Below are positions 37,701-49,034 of a stretch of DNA of 64,000 bases, one piece after another. A model generated the notes under the pieces. The model was not told the origin of the DNA and made no database searches. It saw only the letters and a list, made by a program, of their open reading frames with translations. The translations under genes and the position numbers were made by a program. How positions within the stretch are numbered: position 1 is the first letter of the stretch; every line of letters begins with the position of its first letter. Origin of the DNA: Peribacillus frigoritolerans (GTDB lineage Bacteria; Bacillota; Bacilli; Bacillales; DSM-1321); the NCBI RefSeq assembly GCF_030676415.1, contig NZ_JAUUTW010000028.1, forward strand, positions 1 to 64,000, read 5' to 3'.

Positions 37701-39875
37701 TTGAATCGTATCCAGAAATTTTTCACTCAAATAAAAGGGCTGTTGGTCCATCGCTTTTTTCAAGTGCTTTTGTTCATCATACTTGGTTTGTTTGCGTATG
37801 GGTTAATGTTCTCCAATGTTAAGCCGGAACGGGTTCAGGTAGAGCTTTTTAAGCCTGCGGAACAAACAATCCGTTCAACCAAGACTGTGGAAGATACCTA
37901 TAAGACGGAACAGGAAAAAGAAGAGATTTCAAAACAGGTGGCGGATGTCTATTCTTTAAAAAAAGAATATGCCAAAAATAAAGTCGATCTAATTTCATCC
38001 ATTTTCGATTCAGCAATTGAGGTGAATAAAGAAACGGACCCCGATGAAGATCATAAAGAAGATGAGGGAAAAGAGGATAAAAAAGAGCCCGTAAAGACGG
38101 ATGCTCAAAAAGTATCCATTTTAAAAGAAAAATTAACCGATGAAGTGAATAAAAATATCGAGGAATCCGTTTTCCTTGCATTAGTGCAGGCGGATGAAGA
38201 TGAGTTGAAAATAGCGAAGGATTCAACCATTACAGCTGTGAATAATGTGATGAGCTCCCGAATCGCTGCAAGTGACGTGGAAAATGCCAAGAAAAAGGTT
38301 GTAGAGGAATTGGGTTATATGAGCATCAGCGGCGATATGAAAAAAGCCTCCTCTTCCCTTGCGAGTGCGGCAATCATTCAGAATGTATTTTTCGATAAGG
38401 ACAAAACCGAGGAACAGCGAAGGAAAGCGGTTGAAAGCGTGGAGCCAATCAGGATCCTTCAAGGTCAGATCATCGTTGAAGAAAATCAATTAGTGGACAG
38501 GGATGTATATAGGCAGCTTGAACTGGCAGGCTTCTTAAATACGGAGTCCACCGTTTACCCGTATATCGGCCTGCTGTTATTCATATTCCTGACTTTTGCC
38601 GCTTTTTATTACTATTTCTACTATTCCGTTTCCAAAAAGGATAACAAGTACAATCAGTTATTGATCTTCAGTCTTGTCTTTATCCTTTCTATGGCTACCA
38701 TGAAAACGGTCAGCATTCTGGCAGACCTGAAAAACTCGAACTTGGAATACATTTTCCCGGGTGCCATGGCGGCGATGCTCATCAAGATATTATTGAATGA
38801 TAAGTTAGCGGTAGCGATGATCATGTTGTTAGGTTCGTATGGTACGATTATATTTAATGGTGATACACCTGGAAATCTGGATTTCTCGATAGGGCTTTAT
38901 ATCATTTTCGGGGGATTGACGGCAATCATCATTCTATCTAGGCCAAATTTCAAATCGAAGGTGCTGGTAGCGGGGCTGCTATTGTCTTTAATCAATATGG
39001 CATTTGTTTTTTCGCTCATCTTTATTATGGACAGCCATTATACTAGAATGGAGTACTTGTATTATGCTGCTGCTGCCATAGGTTCTGGTGTGGGTTCAGC
39101 CGTTTTGACAATGGGCCTATTACCGTTTTTCGAGGCTGGTTTCGGGATCTTATCATCGATTAAACTCATCGAGCTCGCAAATCCGAATCATCCGTTATTG
39201 CGGAGGATCTTGATTGAGGCTCCGGGGACATATCATCATAGTGTAATGGTCGCCAATTTGGCGGAATCGGCTTGTGAAGCCATCGGGTCGAATGGATTGC
39301 TGGCAAGGGTCGGCAGCTATTATCATGATATCGGTAAAACGAAGCGGCCGCACTTCTTCATCGAAAATCAGATGAATGAAGAGAACCCGCATGATCGGCT
39401 GCAGCCGGAAATAAGCAGGGATATCATCATTGCCCATGCCGTAGATGGCGGGGAGATGCTTCGCAGTCACAAATTCCCGAAAGAGATTGTGGATATTGCG
39501 GAGCAGCATCATGGGACCACTTTATTGAAGTTTTTCTTCCATAAGGCAAAAAAACAGGATGAGTCCACACTCGAAGCTGCCTACCGATATCCCGGGCCGA
39601 GGGCGAAAATGAAGGAAGTAGCCGTCATCGGCATAGCCGATAGTGTGGAAGCTGCAGTGAGATCGATGAAGCACCCTACACCGGAGAAGATTGAAGAGCT
39701 GGTAAGTTTCATCATTCAGGACAGGATTTCTGATGGTCAATTTGATGAATGTGACATTACTATGAGAGAATTGAGTATCGTGAAGCATTCCTTATGTGAA
39801 TCGCTGAATGGTATCTTCCACTCCAGGATTGAATATCCGGAGTCGGATAAATTAGGACAGAAGGTGAAAGAATGA
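37701..39875 (+). CDS. pgpH: Cyclic-di-AMP phosphodiesterase PgpH (7TM-HD)
   Basis: Membrane enzyme that degrades the second messenger c-di-AMP. The 724 residues comprise a membrane anchor (about 17-37), an extracellular 7TMR-HDED domain, seven membrane segments (about 285-480) and a cytoplasmic HD domain with [19 protein letters not shown] and [10 protein letters not shown]. The extracellular domain has a short highly charged insert ([18 protein letters not shown]) near 114-131, which makes it slightly longer than B. subtilis PgpH (711). TTG start after AGGAGGACC. Joined to ybeY by a 4-nt overlap. Confidence 0.95.
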   Translation: MNRIQKFFTQIKGLLVHRFFQVLLFIILGLFAYGLMFSNVKPERVQVELFKPAEQTIRSTKTVEDTYKTEQEKEEISKQVADVYSLKKEYAKNKVDLISSIFDSAIEVNKETDPDEDHKEDEGKEDKKEPVKTDAQKVSILKEKLTDEVNKNIEESVFLALVQADEDELKIAKDSTITAVNNVMSSRIAASDVENAKKKVVEELGYMSISGDMKKASSSLASAAIIQNVFFDKDKTEEQRRKAVESVEPIRILQGQIIVEENQLVDRDVYRQLELAGFLNTESTVYPYIGLLLFIFLTFAAFYYYFYYSVSKKDNKYNQLLIFSLVFILSMATMKTVSILADLKNSNLEYIFPGAMAAMLIKILLNDKLAVAMIMLLGSYGTIIFNGDTPGNLDFSIGLYIIFGGLTAIIILSRPNFKSKVLVAGLLLSLINMAFVFSLIFIMDSHYTRMEYLYYAAAAIGSGVGSAVLTMGLLPFFEAGFGILSSIKLIELANPNHPLLRRILIEAPGTYHHSVMVANLAESACEAIGSNGLLARVGSYYHDIGKTKRPHFFIENQMNEENPHDRLQPEISRDIIIAHAVDGGEMLRSHKFPKEIVDIAEQHHGTTLLKFFFHKAKKQDESTLEAAYRYPGPRAKMKEVAVIGIADSVEAAVRSMKHPTPEKIEELVSFIIQDRISDGQFDECDITMRELSIVKHSLCESLNGIFHSRIEYPESDKLGQKVKE

Positions 39876-40348
39876 TTTTAGCTATCGATTTAATGGATGA
39901 AACGAATGAAGTAACGGAGGAAGCTCAGCAGCTTGTTGAAAGCATTCTGCAATTTGCGGCAAGAAAAGAAAACATTGAAAAAGACACCGAGCTGTCTGTT
40001 ACATTTGTAGACAATGATAGGATTCGGGAGATCAATAAAGAATATCGTCATAAAGATTCAGCTACAGATGTCATTTCTTTTGCACTTGAAGAAATGGGAA
40101 AAGATGAAGTGGAAATTGTCGGAGCGGAAATGCCCCGCATGTTAGGGGATATCATCATTTCCATTGAACGCACGAAAGAACAGGCTGAAGAATATGGTCA
40201 TTCATTTGACCGGGAACTTGGTTTTTTAGCACTGCATGGCTTTCTTCATTTATTGGGATTCGACCACATGAATGAAGAAGATGAAAAAGTGATGTTCACC
40301 AAACAAAAGGAGATCTTGGAAGAATATGGACTTTCAAGAGAAGGGTAA
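39872..40348 (+). CDS. ybeY: Endoribonuclease YbeY
   Basis: Metal-dependent RNase for 16S rRNA 3'-end maturation and ribosome quality control. The 158 residues include TDVISF and the zinc motif His122-x3-His126-x5-His132 in [11 protein letters not shown]. Starts in an ATGA overlap with pgpH and overlaps dgkA by 23 nt, so the three are translated together. Confidence 0.96.
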   Translation: MILAIDLMDETNEVTEEAQQLVESILQFAARKENIEKDTELSVTFVDNDRIREINKEYRHKDSATDVISFALEEMGKDEVEIVGAEMPRMLGDIIISIERTKEQAEEYGHSFDRELGFLALHGFLHLLGFDHMNEEDEKVMFTKQKEILEEYGLSREG

Positions 40349-40703
40349 AAAAAGGTATCCTTTATTAAAAAGTTTCTCTTTTGCCTGTCAGGGAATTTTG
40401 GAGGCTGTTCGGACTGAACGCAATATCAAGATTCATTTCGCGTTAACGGCAATCGTCGTATTCTTTGGTTGGTACTTCTCACTGAATGGGATGGAGTGGC
40501 TTTTCATTTTGGCGGCCATAGCCGGTACGATTACGTTGGAGCTCGTTAATTCAGCGATTGAAAGGGTAGTGGACCTGGTAACGGATCAAATCCATCCGCT
40601 TGCCAAGCAGGCAAAAGATATTGCAGCCGGAGCTGTATTCATATATGCTATATTTTCTATAATAGTTGGATTGATTATCTTTTTGCCTAAGTTTGGCCTG
40701 TAG
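40326..40703 (+). CDS. dgkA: Undecaprenol kinase (DgkA family)
   Basis: A 125-residue membrane kinase with three membrane segments and the DgkA signature [16 protein letters not shown], preceded by [10 protein letters not shown]. The Gram-positive members phosphorylate undecaprenol for cell-wall lipid carrier recycling, in contrast to the diacylglycerol kinases of enterobacteria. The ATG at 40326 follows AAAGGAGA inside ybeY. Confidence 0.94.
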   Translation: MDFQEKGKKRYPLLKSFSFACQGILEAVRTERNIKIHFALTAIVVFFGWYFSLNGMEWLFILAAIAGTITLELVNSAIERVVDLVTDQIHPLAKQAKDIAAGAVFIYAIFSIIVGLIIFLPKFGL

Positions 40704-42063
<1,360 letters not shown>

Positions 42064-42162
42064 TTAACAAAATTTACGCGTCATGAAAGTTTGGAAAACG
42101 GTCAAGCTAATCATATGGTCGGATATTAATATTGCTAGTTAAAAATGAAAGGTGGGCTTTAT

Positions 42163-42306
42163 ATGTTGGATTTTACCTGGGAATTATTTAGTGAAACGGG
42201 TAATGTGGACACCTATTTGCTGTTTAAGGAGATAGAAGTCGAAAGACAGGAAAGACACTTGGTATTGAATGATGAGCTAGCAGAAATTGATTTTCCTGTT
42301 TCATAG
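42163..42306 (+). CDS. yqzL: YqzL family small protein
   Basis: A 47-residue acidic protein, MLDFTWELFSETGNVDTYLL then FKEIEVE and the end EIDFPVS. It matches the YqzL family in sequence, size and place between era and recO. AAAGGTGGGCTTTAT precedes the ATG. Function unknown. Confidence 0.92.
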   Translation: MLDFTWELFSETGNVDTYLLFKEIEVERQERHLVLNDELAEIDFPVS

Positions 42307-42339
42307 GTTAGTCTTGGCGAGCATGGGTGGTGTCTTGGT

Positions 42340-43092
42340 ATGCTCCAAAAATGTGAGGGCATTGTCATAAGGCGAACTGCATATGGAGAAAATAACAAAA
42401 TCATTACTATATATACCCGTGAGCTAGGAAAAATTGGCGTTATGGCTAGAGGAGCCAGTAAACCTAACAGCAGGCTTTCTGCCGTCACACAGCTTTTTTG
42501 CTCCGGGTATTTCCTTGTAACCACATCAACCGGACTCGGAAGTCTTCAGCAAGGCGAAATGGTCGATTCACTCCGTTTCATAAGGGAGGATCTTTTTGCC
42601 ACTGCTTATGCTTCCTATATTGTTGAATTGCTTGATAAAAGCGTCGAGGATAAGAAACCGAATCCATATTTGTATGAATTGCTTTTGCAAACCTTGCATT
42701 ACATAAACGAGGAATATGACGCAGAGGTTTTGAAATTCATTTTTGAAATGAAGATGCTACCCGTCAATGGGATTAACCCTGTGCTGAACCAGTGTGCTGT
42801 ATGTGGTGAAACGGAAGGGGAATTCTCCTTCTCGCTTCGGGAAGCGGGCTTTATCTGTCACCGCTGTCTGGGGAAAGACCCTTATCATTATAAAATTTCA
42901 CCTGCAGCCGTCAAATTGCTGCGGATCTTTTATTATTTCGATTTATCAAGGCTCGGAAACATTTCCGTCAAGCCTGAAACCAAAAAAGAACTGCAGAAGA
43001 TCATCGATGCTTATTATGAGGAATATTCTGGTCTGCATTTGAAATCAAAAAAGTTCCTGAAACAGATTGATACGATGAAAGATATGTTTTAG
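42340..43092 (+). CDS. recO: DNA repair protein RecO
   Basis: Loads RecA onto SSB-covered single strands with RecF and RecR and promotes strand annealing. The 250 residues have the N-terminal OB domain ([22 protein letters not shown]), a helical body and a four-cysteine zinc finger ([11 protein letters not shown] ... FICHRC) near 150-175. GGGTGGTGTC precedes the ATG at moderate spacing. Confidence 0.95.
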   Translation: MLQKCEGIVIRRTAYGENNKIITIYTRELGKIGVMARGASKPNSRLSAVTQLFCSGYFLVTTSTGLGSLQQGEMVDSLRFIREDLFATAYASYIVELLDKSVEDKKPNPYLYELLLQTLHYINEEYDAEVLKFIFEMKMLPVNGINPVLNQCAVCGETEGEFSFSLREAGFICHRCLGKDPYHYKISPAAVKLLRIFYYFDLSRLGNISVKPETKKELQKIIDAYYEEYSGLHLKSKKFLKQIDTMKDMF

Positions 43093-43103
43093 GATCTGAC
43101 CTA

Positions 43104-43132
43104 TTGACATTCCATGCTAGTTTGTATAAAAT
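43104..43132 (+). promoter_or_regulatory. Sigma-A promoter of glyQ-glyS
   Basis: TTGACA (43104-43109), 17 nt, TAAAAT (43127-43132), placed about 20 nt before the T-box leader. Confidence 0.82.
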
Positions 43133-43149
43133 TCTAATCATCAAAATAA

Positions 43150-43355
43150 GAAGATTGCGTTGATGGAAAAGAGTATCTGTCATTCTCCATAAAAAGCGAA
43201 CCCGGGACGGTGGAAGCCGGGATATGGATTTACAGGGAAAGGCGTTTCCGGAGCATGTTGCTTTGAAAAGAGGCCGTTTTATAAACGGCAATTAGGGTGG
43301 AACCGCGGGTATACTCTCGTCCCTATGCATTTCGCATAGGGACGGGAGTTTTTTG
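43150..43355 (+). ncRNA. T-box riboswitch, tRNA-Gly responsive
   Basis: The leader contains the 14-nt T-box core AGGGTGGAACCGCG (43294-43307), a long stem I, and the specifier GGC at 43241-43243 in the context GAAAGGC, aligned with the glycine specifier of B. subtilis glyQS. The terminator is ACTCTCGTCCCTATGC (43313-43328) paired with GCATAGGGACGGGAGT (43334-43349) plus TTTTT; the T-box overlaps the competing antiterminator. Uncharged tRNA-Gly would allow readthrough into glyQ. Confidence 0.95.
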
Positions 43356-43425
43356 TTTGCCAAAATGTAATGGGTTCCGACCTTTATTTTAAAAAGAGCC
43401 GCTTTAAATAACCTGGAGGTGTACG

Positions 43426-44322
43426 ATGAATATTCAAAATATGATTTTAACGTTACAAAAGCATTGGTCTGAACAAGGCTGCATATTAATGAATGCTTAT
43501 GATGTCGAGAAAGGGGCGGGAACGATGAGCCCATACACGTTCCTGAGAGCCATTGGACCGGAGCCTTGGAGCGTTGCTTACGTAGAGCCTTCCCGCCGTC
43601 CTGCTGACGGTCGTTATGGTGAGAACCCTAATCGACTGTATCAGCATCATCAATTCCAAGTGATCATGAAGCCGTCGCCTGACAATATCCAAGAGTTATA
43701 TTTGGATTCATTACGCGCTTTAGGGATAAATCCGCTTGAGCATGATATTCGCTTTGTGGAGGACAACTGGGAAAATCCATCATTAGGGTGTGCTGGTCTC
43801 GGTTGGGAAGTGTGGCTTGATGGAATGGAAATCACGCAATTTACATATTTCCAACAAGTGGGCGGCCTTGAGTGTAAGCCGGTTTCCGTGGAAATTACAT
43901 ACGGGATCGAACGTCTCGCCTCTTACATTCAAGATAAGGAAAACGTATTTGACCTAGAATGGACAGATGGATTCACAGTTCGGGATATATTTGGACAGCC
44001 GGAATACGAACATTCGAAATATACGTTCGAAACCTCGGACCTTGATATGCTGTTTCAGCTTTTCACGATGTATGAAAAGGAAGCGCATCGCCAAATGGAA
44101 GAAGGACTTGTACATCCTGCATATGATTATGTTTTAAAATGTTCACATACATTTAACCTTTTGGATGCCAAAGGTGCCATCTCGGTGACGGAAAGAACGG
44201 GTTATATTGCCCGGTGCCGTAACCTAGCGCGTAAGGTTGCCAAAACCTTCTATGAAGAGCGGGAAAAATTAGGCTTCCCGATCCTGAAAGTGAAAGGGGA
44301 GAATACAAATGAGCAAGCGTGA
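43426..44322 (+). CDS. glyQ: Glycine--tRNA ligase alpha subunit
   Basis: Catalytic subunit of the alpha2beta2 glycyl-tRNA synthetase. The 298 residues are the class II core: [43 protein letters not shown], and the end [27 protein letters not shown] precedes the ATG. Under T-box control; overlaps glyS by 14 nt. Confidence 0.97.
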   Translation: MNIQNMILTLQKHWSEQGCILMNAYDVEKGAGTMSPYTFLRAIGPEPWSVAYVEPSRRPADGRYGENPNRLYQHHQFQVIMKPSPDNIQELYLDSLRALGINPLEHDIRFVEDNWENPSLGCAGLGWEVWLDGMEITQFTYFQQVGGLECKPVSVEITYGIERLASYIQDKENVFDLEWTDGFTVRDIFGQPEYEHSKYTFETSDLDMLFQLFTMYEKEAHRQMEEGLVHPAYDYVLKCSHTFNLLDAKGAISVTERTGYIARCRNLARKVAKTFYEEREKLGFPILKVKGENTNEQA

Positions 44323-46378
44323 TTTGTTATTGGAGATTGGATTGGAAGAGCTGCCTGCCCGTTTTGTGACAGCATCAATGAAACAGTTGTCAGATAAAGT
44401 GCAGCAATGGCTAACGGAAAAAGCGATTGAATTCGGAACGGTTGAAGCATTTTCCACACCAAGACGTTTGGCCGTATTGGTGAAAGACGTGGAAGAATCC
44501 CAAAAGGATATCGAAGAAGAAGCAAAAGGTCCGGCTAAGAAAATCGCTTTGGACAGCGAAGGCAACTGGTCTAAAGCCGCATTGGGATTCGTCAGGGGTC
44601 AAGGCATGACTACAGAGGACATTTATTTTAAAGAACTCAAGGGTGTGGAATATGCCCATGTGAATAAATTCATAAAAGGACAGCAGACCGTTCAGCTTTT
44701 ATCTGAGCTGCAGGAAATCATCAGCGGCATGACTTTCCCGAAAAATATGCGTTGGGCCAATCAGGAGCTCCGCTTCGTCCGTCCGATTAAATGGCTGATT
44801 GCCTTATTCGGCAATGACATAGTTCCATTTAGCATTGCTGATGTGGAAACGGGCCGTGAAACGAAAGGACACCGTTTCTTGGGCGATAGCGCAATCATCG
44901 AGCAGCCGGAACGGTATGAAGATACGCTAAAAGAACAATTTGTAATGGCGGATCCAGATAAACGCCGACAAGTTATATTGGATCAGATTAAAGAACTTGA
45001 GCAGGAGAAAGGCTGGATCATCCCAGTCGATGAAGATCTGCTTGAAGAAGTCAATAATTTGGTAGAGTATCCAACGGTGTTATTTGGACATTTTGAAGAA
45101 GAATTCCTTGAGCTTCCTTCTGAGGTCCTTATCACATCAATGAAGGAACACCAACGTTATTTCCCTGTTAAAGATCAGGACGGGAAACTGCTTGCTTACT
45201 TTGTAACCGTGCGTAACGGCGATGACCGCCATTTGGATAAGGTTTCTAAAGGTAATGAAAAAGTATTGCGTGCCCGCTTATCGGATGCAGCATTCTTCTA
45301 TAAAGAAGATCAGAAAAAAGAGATTGAGGATGCTTTGAAAAAGCTTGACAGCATCGTTTATCATGAAGAAATTGGTACATTAGCCGAGAAAACTGCCCGG
45401 GTAACAGCAGTGACCGGTGCCCTTGCGGATGCTTTGAATTTAAAGGCGGAAAAAGAAATGGCGCTTCGTACAGCGGCAATTGCCAAGTTCGATTTGGTGA
45501 GTCATATGGTTTATGAATTCCCTGAATTGCAAGGGTATATGGGTGAAAAATATGCGCTCTTAAAAGGGGAAGCCAAAGAAGTGGCCGCGGCTATCAATGA
45601 ACATTATATGCCAAGACATGCGGATGACAATGTGCCGCCTTCAGTCATAGGAGCGGTTGTGAGTTTAGCTGAAAAAATTGATACTCTGTCTTCATTCTTC
45701 GCTATTGGCGTCATTCCTACAGGTTCCCAGGATCCTTACGCATTAAGAAGGCAGGCGAGCGGTGTCGTCCAGATTCTAGCAGAGAAGAAATGGAATATTT
45801 CTTTAGAGGAGCTTATTATTTTAGGCCTTAAAGGACTGGAATCAAAAGGCATCTTAAAACGTGATCTTGAAGAAGTTAAAGCGGATATGTTCATATTCTT
45901 TAAAGCCCGTGTCAAACATCTGCTTCAAGAACAGCAAATCCGTTATGATTTGATTGATGCAGTTCTGTTCAATGAGATCGGTTATATCCACTCTATCGTG
46001 GAACGTGCACATGTATTGGATGCGAAAAAAGACGAAGCAGGCTTTAAAGAAAGCCTGGAAGCTTTAAGTCGGATCATGAACATAGCCGTAAAATGTGACA
46101 ATAAGGTGACAGTCGACCCTAGTGCCTTTGAAAATGATCAAGAAACAGCGCTATATGAAAAATTCCAAAAAGTAGCAATGCGTTATATGGAATCTAAAGA
46201 TGAGAATGAGCGGTTTGAACAGCTTGTTTCGCTTCAAACGGAAATAGAGTCATATTTCGAGAATACAATGGTCATGGCAGATGATGAAGCAATCCGTAAT
46301 AACCGTTTATCCTTAATGAAGGAAATCAGTGATTTGGTTGCAGGTTTTGCTGCCATGAATAAAATCATCCTTTCATGA
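44309..46378 (+). CDS. glyS: Glycine--tRNA ligase beta subunit
   Basis: The 689-residue beta subunit, responsible for tRNA recognition, with [14 protein letters not shown] at the start, an HD-like central domain, and the C-terminal anticodon-binding region ([22 protein letters not shown]). GGGGAGAATACAA precedes the ATG inside the end of glyQ. Confidence 0.97.
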   Translation: MSKRDLLLEIGLEELPARFVTASMKQLSDKVQQWLTEKAIEFGTVEAFSTPRRLAVLVKDVEESQKDIEEEAKGPAKKIALDSEGNWSKAALGFVRGQGMTTEDIYFKELKGVEYAHVNKFIKGQQTVQLLSELQEIISGMTFPKNMRWANQELRFVRPIKWLIALFGNDIVPFSIADVETGRETKGHRFLGDSAIIEQPERYEDTLKEQFVMADPDKRRQVILDQIKELEQEKGWIIPVDEDLLEEVNNLVEYPTVLFGHFEEEFLELPSEVLITSMKEHQRYFPVKDQDGKLLAYFVTVRNGDDRHLDKVSKGNEKVLRARLSDAAFFYKEDQKKEIEDALKKLDSIVYHEEIGTLAEKTARVTAVTGALADALNLKAEKEMALRTAAIAKFDLVSHMVYEFPELQGYMGEKYALLKGEAKEVAAAINEHYMPRHADDNVPPSVIGAVVSLAEKIDTLSSFFAIGVIPTGSQDPYALRRQASGVVQILAEKKWNISLEELIILGLKGLESKGILKRDLEEVKADMFIFFKARVKHLLQEQQIRYDLIDAVLFNEIGYIHSIVERAHVLDAKKDEAGFKESLEALSRIMNIAVKCDNKVTVDPSAFENDQETALYEKFQKVAMRYMESKDENERFEQLVSLQTEIESYFENTMVMADDEAIRNNRLSLMKEISDLVAGFAAMNKIILS

Positions 46379-46393
46379 TCGAAAGGATGGATG

Positions 46394-46432
46394 GAAATCG
46401 GAAACACTTTAAATAAGGGTTTCCGATTTCTT
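46394..46432 (+). terminator. Terminator of glyQ-glyS
   Basis: AAATCGGAAAC (46395-46405) pairs with GTTTCCGATTT (46419-46429) around a 13-nt loop; short T stretch after. Confidence 0.75.
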
Positions 46433-46540
46433 AAAAAGATAAATGGTCAATAAATAGGACAAAAATGCCCTAATTAAATAATTTAGTATATAATTATTAA
46501 ATGAATAACTTTTGTTACTTTACTCTGCGAAAGCAGTGGG

Positions 46541-47179
46541 GTGGTGATTATAATCCAATTGAATAAGCGTCAGGAACAAATTTTACAAATTGTAAAAGAA
46601 AACGGACCGATTACTGGAGAACATATTGCGGATAGATTGAACCTTACAAGGGCGACACTTCGTCCGGATCTAGCGATTTTAACGATGGCAGGTTTTCTTG
46701 ATGCCAGGCCCCGAGTAGGGTATTTCTATACAGGCAGGTCAGGGACACAGCTTTTGACAGATAGCCTTAACCATCTTTATGTACGAGACCACCAATCGAT
46801 ACCTGTCGTTGTTGACGAGGGCATTTCCGTATATGATGCAATCGTCATGATGTTTTTAGAAGATGTCGGAACAATGTTCGTCGTCGATAAGCATGCATTG
46901 CTTGTTGGTGTCCTATCAAGGAAAGACTTGTTGCGTGCGAGTATTGGGAAACAAGAGCTTAACTCCATTCCTGTCAATATCATCATGACTAGGATGCCCA
47001 ATATTACAATGTGCTCAAAAGAAGACCTTTTGATTGATGTTGCCAAAAAATTGATTGATAAACAAATCGACTCATTACCGGTCGTCAAAGACACAGAAAA
47101 AGGCTATGAAGTAATTGGAAGGATTACAAAAACCAATATTACGAAAGCATTCGTAGCTTTGGCTGATGAAGGCTATTAG
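46541..47179 (+). CDS. ccpN: Transcriptional repressor CcpN (CBS-HTH)
   Basis: Represses gluconeogenic genes (gapB, pckA) and sr1 in B. subtilis when glucose is present. The 212 residues hold an N-terminal helix-turn-helix ([39 protein letters not shown]) and two CBS domains. The start is unclear: GTG at 46541 is given, but the nearest ribosome-binding-like GGGGTGGTG overlaps it, and TTG at 46556 would give MNKRQEQIL. Followed by ppsR, the usual partner. Confidence 0.93.
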   Translation: MVIIIQLNKRQEQILQIVKENGPITGEHIADRLNLTRATLRPDLAILTMAGFLDARPRVGYFYTGRSGTQLLTDSLNHLYVRDHQSIPVVVDEGISVYDAIVMMFLEDVGTMFVVDKHALLVGVLSRKDLLRASIGKQELNSIPVNIIMTRMPNITMCSKEDLLIDVAKKLIDKQIDSLPVVKDTEKGYEVIGRITKTNITKAFVALADEGY

Positions 47180-47195
47180 GGGGCTTGCAAAAGGA

Positions 47196-48017
47196 ATGAC
47201 GGAGAATATGAACGGTTCTATTATATATGTTGTATCGGATTCAGTAGGGGAAACAGCGGAATTGGTTACAAAAGCCGCTGCAAGCCAGTTCTCGGGATCT
47301 GCTTTTTCCATAAAGAGAATTCCGTATATTGAAGATGAACAAAACGTGGATGAAGTAATATCATTGGCTAAGTTGGATGGGGCGATCATTGCATATACTC
47401 TAGTGAAGCCAGCTATTAGAGCGTATATGAAAGCACAGGTCGAGAAAGAAAACCTGTCTGCTTATGACATTTTAGGGCCGCTCATGGACATCCTTCAGGA
47501 AAGGGCGCCAAAAGGGCCGCTTAATGAACCTGGTCTGGTAAGAAAGCTGGATGATGACTATTTCAAGCGTGTGGAAGCCATTGAATTTGCTGTAAAATAT
47601 GATGATGGACGTGACCCTCGAGGCATTTTACGTGCAGATATCGTCCTTGTGGGTGTTTCACGCACTTCCAAAACGCCATTATCACAGTATTTAGCACACA
47701 AACGCTATAAAGTGGCGAACGTACCTTTAGTGCCTGAAGTGGAACCTCCAGAAGAGCTGTTCCTGGTACCTCCTGAAAAATGCATTGGTTTAAAGATCAG
47801 CCCGGAAAAGCTGAACCATATTCGTAAAGAACGATTAAAGTCACTTGGGCTCAATGATCATGCCATTTACGCAAATGTGGAGCGCATAAAAGAAGAATTG
47901 ACATACTTTGATACAATCATATCAAGGTTGAACTGTCCTATCATTGATGTAACCAATAAAGCTGTTGAAGAAACAGCCAATTTGATAATCAATATCCTTC
48001 AAAACAAAAACCGTTGA
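47196..48017 (+). CDS. ppsR: Pyruvate, phosphate dikinase regulatory protein
   Basis: DUF299 bifunctional kinase/phosphorylase that switches PPDK or PEP synthase by ADP-dependent phosphorylation. The 273 residues show [14 protein letters not shown] at the start, P-loop GVSRTSKT in the middle and [11 protein letters not shown] near the end. In B. subtilis this gene (yqfL) modulates ccpN activity. The open frame begins at 47166; ATG 47196 (after AGGGGG) or ATG 47208 are the likely starts. Confidence 0.92.
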   Translation: MTENMNGSIIYVVSDSVGETAELVTKAAASQFSGSAFSIKRIPYIEDEQNVDEVISLAKLDGAIIAYTLVKPAIRAYMKAQVEKENLSAYDILGPLMDILQERAPKGPLNEPGLVRKLDDDYFKRVEAIEFAVKYDDGRDPRGILRADIVLVGVSRTSKTPLSQYLAHKRYKVANVPLVPEVEPPEELFLVPPEKCIGLKISPEKLNHIRKERLKSLGLNDHAIYANVERIKEELTYFDTIISRLNCPIIDVTNKAVEETANLIINILQNKNR

Positions 48018-48038
48018 TCCTTATAATTAAGGCAAATC

Positions 48039-48079
48039 AAAATGTGAGCTCGACACTCTATGTGTCGGCTCACATTTTA
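48039..48079 (+). terminator. Terminator of ccpN-ppsR
   Basis: AAAATGTGAGC-TCGACAC pairs with GTGTCG-GCTCACATTTT; T run in the 3' arm. Confidence 0.85.
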
Positions 48080-48503
48080 ATGCCAAGGTCAAATAAGGGA
48101 ATAACAAGAATAAGTTCAAAATAAATACATAAAATTCCTGGTGGTTTCCAAATGTAAATCCATTGATTTGCATGAAAACACATTCGGAATTTAAATGTTG
48201 GCATCTTCTAAACAAATAGACTATAATAAAAAATTGTGAGAAAAAAGTAATCTTAAGGTTTAGACTTAATTAATAAGGAATAAACTAAAGGTTAATGAGA
48301 TGTCAAGGTTTTTATCATAAAAATAATTCGACATGTTCCGTATAATTCAGGAGGGGCTGGTCTTTTTCAAGGCAAAAGAGGTGCTTTCACTTAAATAAGC
48401 AGGTATTCTTTGAAGAATAATGTGTGCTCTTTTAGAGGGAACCCTCTGAATCAATGCTGGAAATTCACCATATCTTCATAAAGTTTAGGGGAGAAAAAGG
48501 ATT
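48080..48503. other. Long leader region upstream of yqxD-dnaG-sigA
   Basis: No convincing protein gene. A strong promoter (48198-48227) would produce an untranslated leader of about 270 nt. A second TATAAT at 48341-48346 lacks a good -35. A compact hairpin AGAGG-GAAC-CCTCT lies at about 48434-48447. The leader resembles no RNA family I recognise. Confidence 0.5.
48198..48227 (+). promoter_or_regulatory. Sigma-A promoter of yqxD-dnaG-sigA
   Basis: TTGGCA (48198-48203), 18 nt, perfect TATAAT (48222-48227). It is the best promoter in the gap before the operon. Confidence 0.75.
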
Positions 48504-48986
48504 ATGCAGAAAGATGTAGAATTAGAAGGTATGAATAATAAACCTACGATACACGTCGATGCCGATGCATGCCCGGTGAAAGACGAAATCCTTCATTGTG
48601 CAAGTTTGCACGATGTTGAAGTCTGTTTTGTTGCATCATATAAAAATATGATGAATAACCCTGAAGGTAAATGGGTGTATGTCGACGCAGACAAAGAAGC
48701 GGCAGATCTTTATATAGTAAACTCAGTAAAAAAGGGTGATATCGTCGTTACTGCAGATATTGGTTTGGCTGGGACCCTGCTTCCTAAAAACGTTTATGTC
48801 CTTTCGCCAAGGGGAAAAGAATACACAGACGAGAATATTTTCATGCTCTTGGATATGCGTTATCAGTCGGCGAAACTCCGCAGGCAGGGTAAGCATACGA
48901 AAGGGCCGAAAGCATTCACAAAGGAAGATCGTGCATGTTTTACAAATAAACTTATGAAAACATTGTCGAACTTTGCAGGGAATTAG
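48504..48986 (+). CDS. yqxD: DUF188 (YaiI/YqxD) family protein
   Basis: A 160-residue NYN/PIN-like protein with VDADACPVKDEI near 20, DIVVTADIGLA, and LSPRGKEYTDENI. These acidic residues resemble a PIN-type nuclease site, but no function is proven. GGGGAGAAAAAGG precedes the ATG. First gene of the macromolecular-synthesis operon, as in B. subtilis. Confidence 0.9.
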   Translation: MQKDVELEGMNNKPTIHVDADACPVKDEILHCASLHDVEVCFVASYKNMMNNPEGKWVYVDADKEAADLYIVNSVKKGDIVVTADIGLAGTLLPKNVYVLSPRGKEYTDENIFMLLDMRYQSAKLRRQGKHTKGPKAFTKEDRACFTNKLMKTLSNFAGN

Positions 48987-49034
48987 GAAACAGTATCGAA
49001 TTAGAAACTATCACCAATATTGCAAGGTGGAAAA

